Below are positions 5,455-5,516 of a stretch of DNA of 5,516 nt, one piece after another. The translations under genes were made by a program, and so were the position numbers. The stretch is from contig WTBX01000074.1 of NCBI GenBank assembly GCA_013138855.1, positions 1-5,516 of the forward strand. Reading direction: 5' to 3'. The notes beneath the pieces are model-generated. The model was given only the letters and a program-made list of their open reading frames with translations, searched no databases and was not told the origin of the DNA. The stretch comes from Methylococcaceae bacterium (GTDB lineage Bacteria; Pseudomonadota; Gammaproteobacteria; Methylococcales; Methylomonadaceae). Position 1 is the first letter of the stretch; the number at the start of each line of letters is the position of its first letter.

Positions 5455-5516
5455 ATGGCATTCACCAATCAATTTAAATCCCTTGCAGATGTTTTAAAAC
5501 ATTATCAAATTAATTA
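5455..5516 (+). CDS. Start of an unidentified gene (3' partial)
   Basis: From ATG 5455 a frame stays open for 20 codons to the window edge and begins MAFTNQFKSLADVLKHYQIN. A GAG at 5446-5448, 6 nt before the ATG, is a fair ribosome site. The N-terminus recalls a family of uncharacterised proteins (start M.F.NQFK.L.EVL..FQI) seen in cyanobacteria and filamentous sulfur bacteria, but 20 residues are too few to be sure. It begins 48 nt after the HNH stop with no hairpin between, so it may belong to the same transcript. Confidence 0.55.
   Translation, partial: MAFTNQFKSLADVLKHYQIN

Noticed and set aside
1..5516. CRISPR array, tRNA or rRNA gene, or insertion sequence
   Set aside because: No regularly spaced repeats, cloverleaf-like segment or transposase reading frame could be found by eye on either strand.

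Overview
The window reads as an AT-rich stretch of a gammaproteobacterial chromosome. A sulfur-oxidiser of the Beggiatoa/Thiotrichales kind is my best guess. It rests on the style of the pyruvate:ferredoxin oxidoreductase, the palindromic intergenic repeat and the toxin-antitoxin clutter, and it is an inference, not a proof. All recognisable genes lie on the + strand.

Region 1 (1-1806) is the 3' end of a large core-metabolism gene. It encodes the thiamine-diphosphate domain of a pyruvate/2-oxoacid:ferredoxin oxidoreductase (NifJ type). The protein continues through an Ala/Pro-rich linker into its own C-terminal single-cluster ferredoxin. A perfect 33-nt palindrome (1814-1846) closes this unit, probably as a terminator, and has the look of a dispersed repeat. 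Downstream of it the base composition becomes visibly more AT-rich.

Region 2 (1869-2838) holds two small type II toxin-antitoxin modules in tandem. The first is an antitoxin overlapping an intact RelE/ParE-type toxin. The second is an antitoxin followed by a Txe/YoeB-type toxin. The two antitoxins share an N-terminal half but differ in their C-terminal halves. The Txe/YoeB gene has lost its usual N-terminal strand: the expected start codon (2588) now opens a three-codon mini-ORF, and the remaining reading frame begins at 2596.

Region 3 (2857-3317) is a decayed patch. A chimeric, frameshifted remnant ends in a DUF4160-like C-terminus. It overlaps an intact DUF2442-like gene, its usual neighbour.

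Region 4 (3320-5406) is the most interesting part. An ABC/SMC-like AAA ATPase is coupled by an ATGA overlap to an HNH endonuclease with a CxxC...H...N...CxxC zinc-type core. This is the layout of Septu (PtuA/PtuB) anti-phage systems, in which the ATPase is thought to sense or license and the HNH protein to cut nucleic acid. The DUF2442 gene lies only 2 nt upstream, so the cluster could be transcribed as DUF2442-ATPase-HNH. A further gene begins 48 nt after the HNH gene and runs off the window, possibly as part of the same unit. Overall the window is a metabolic gene followed by a small defence and toxin-antitoxin island containing both working and broken modules.
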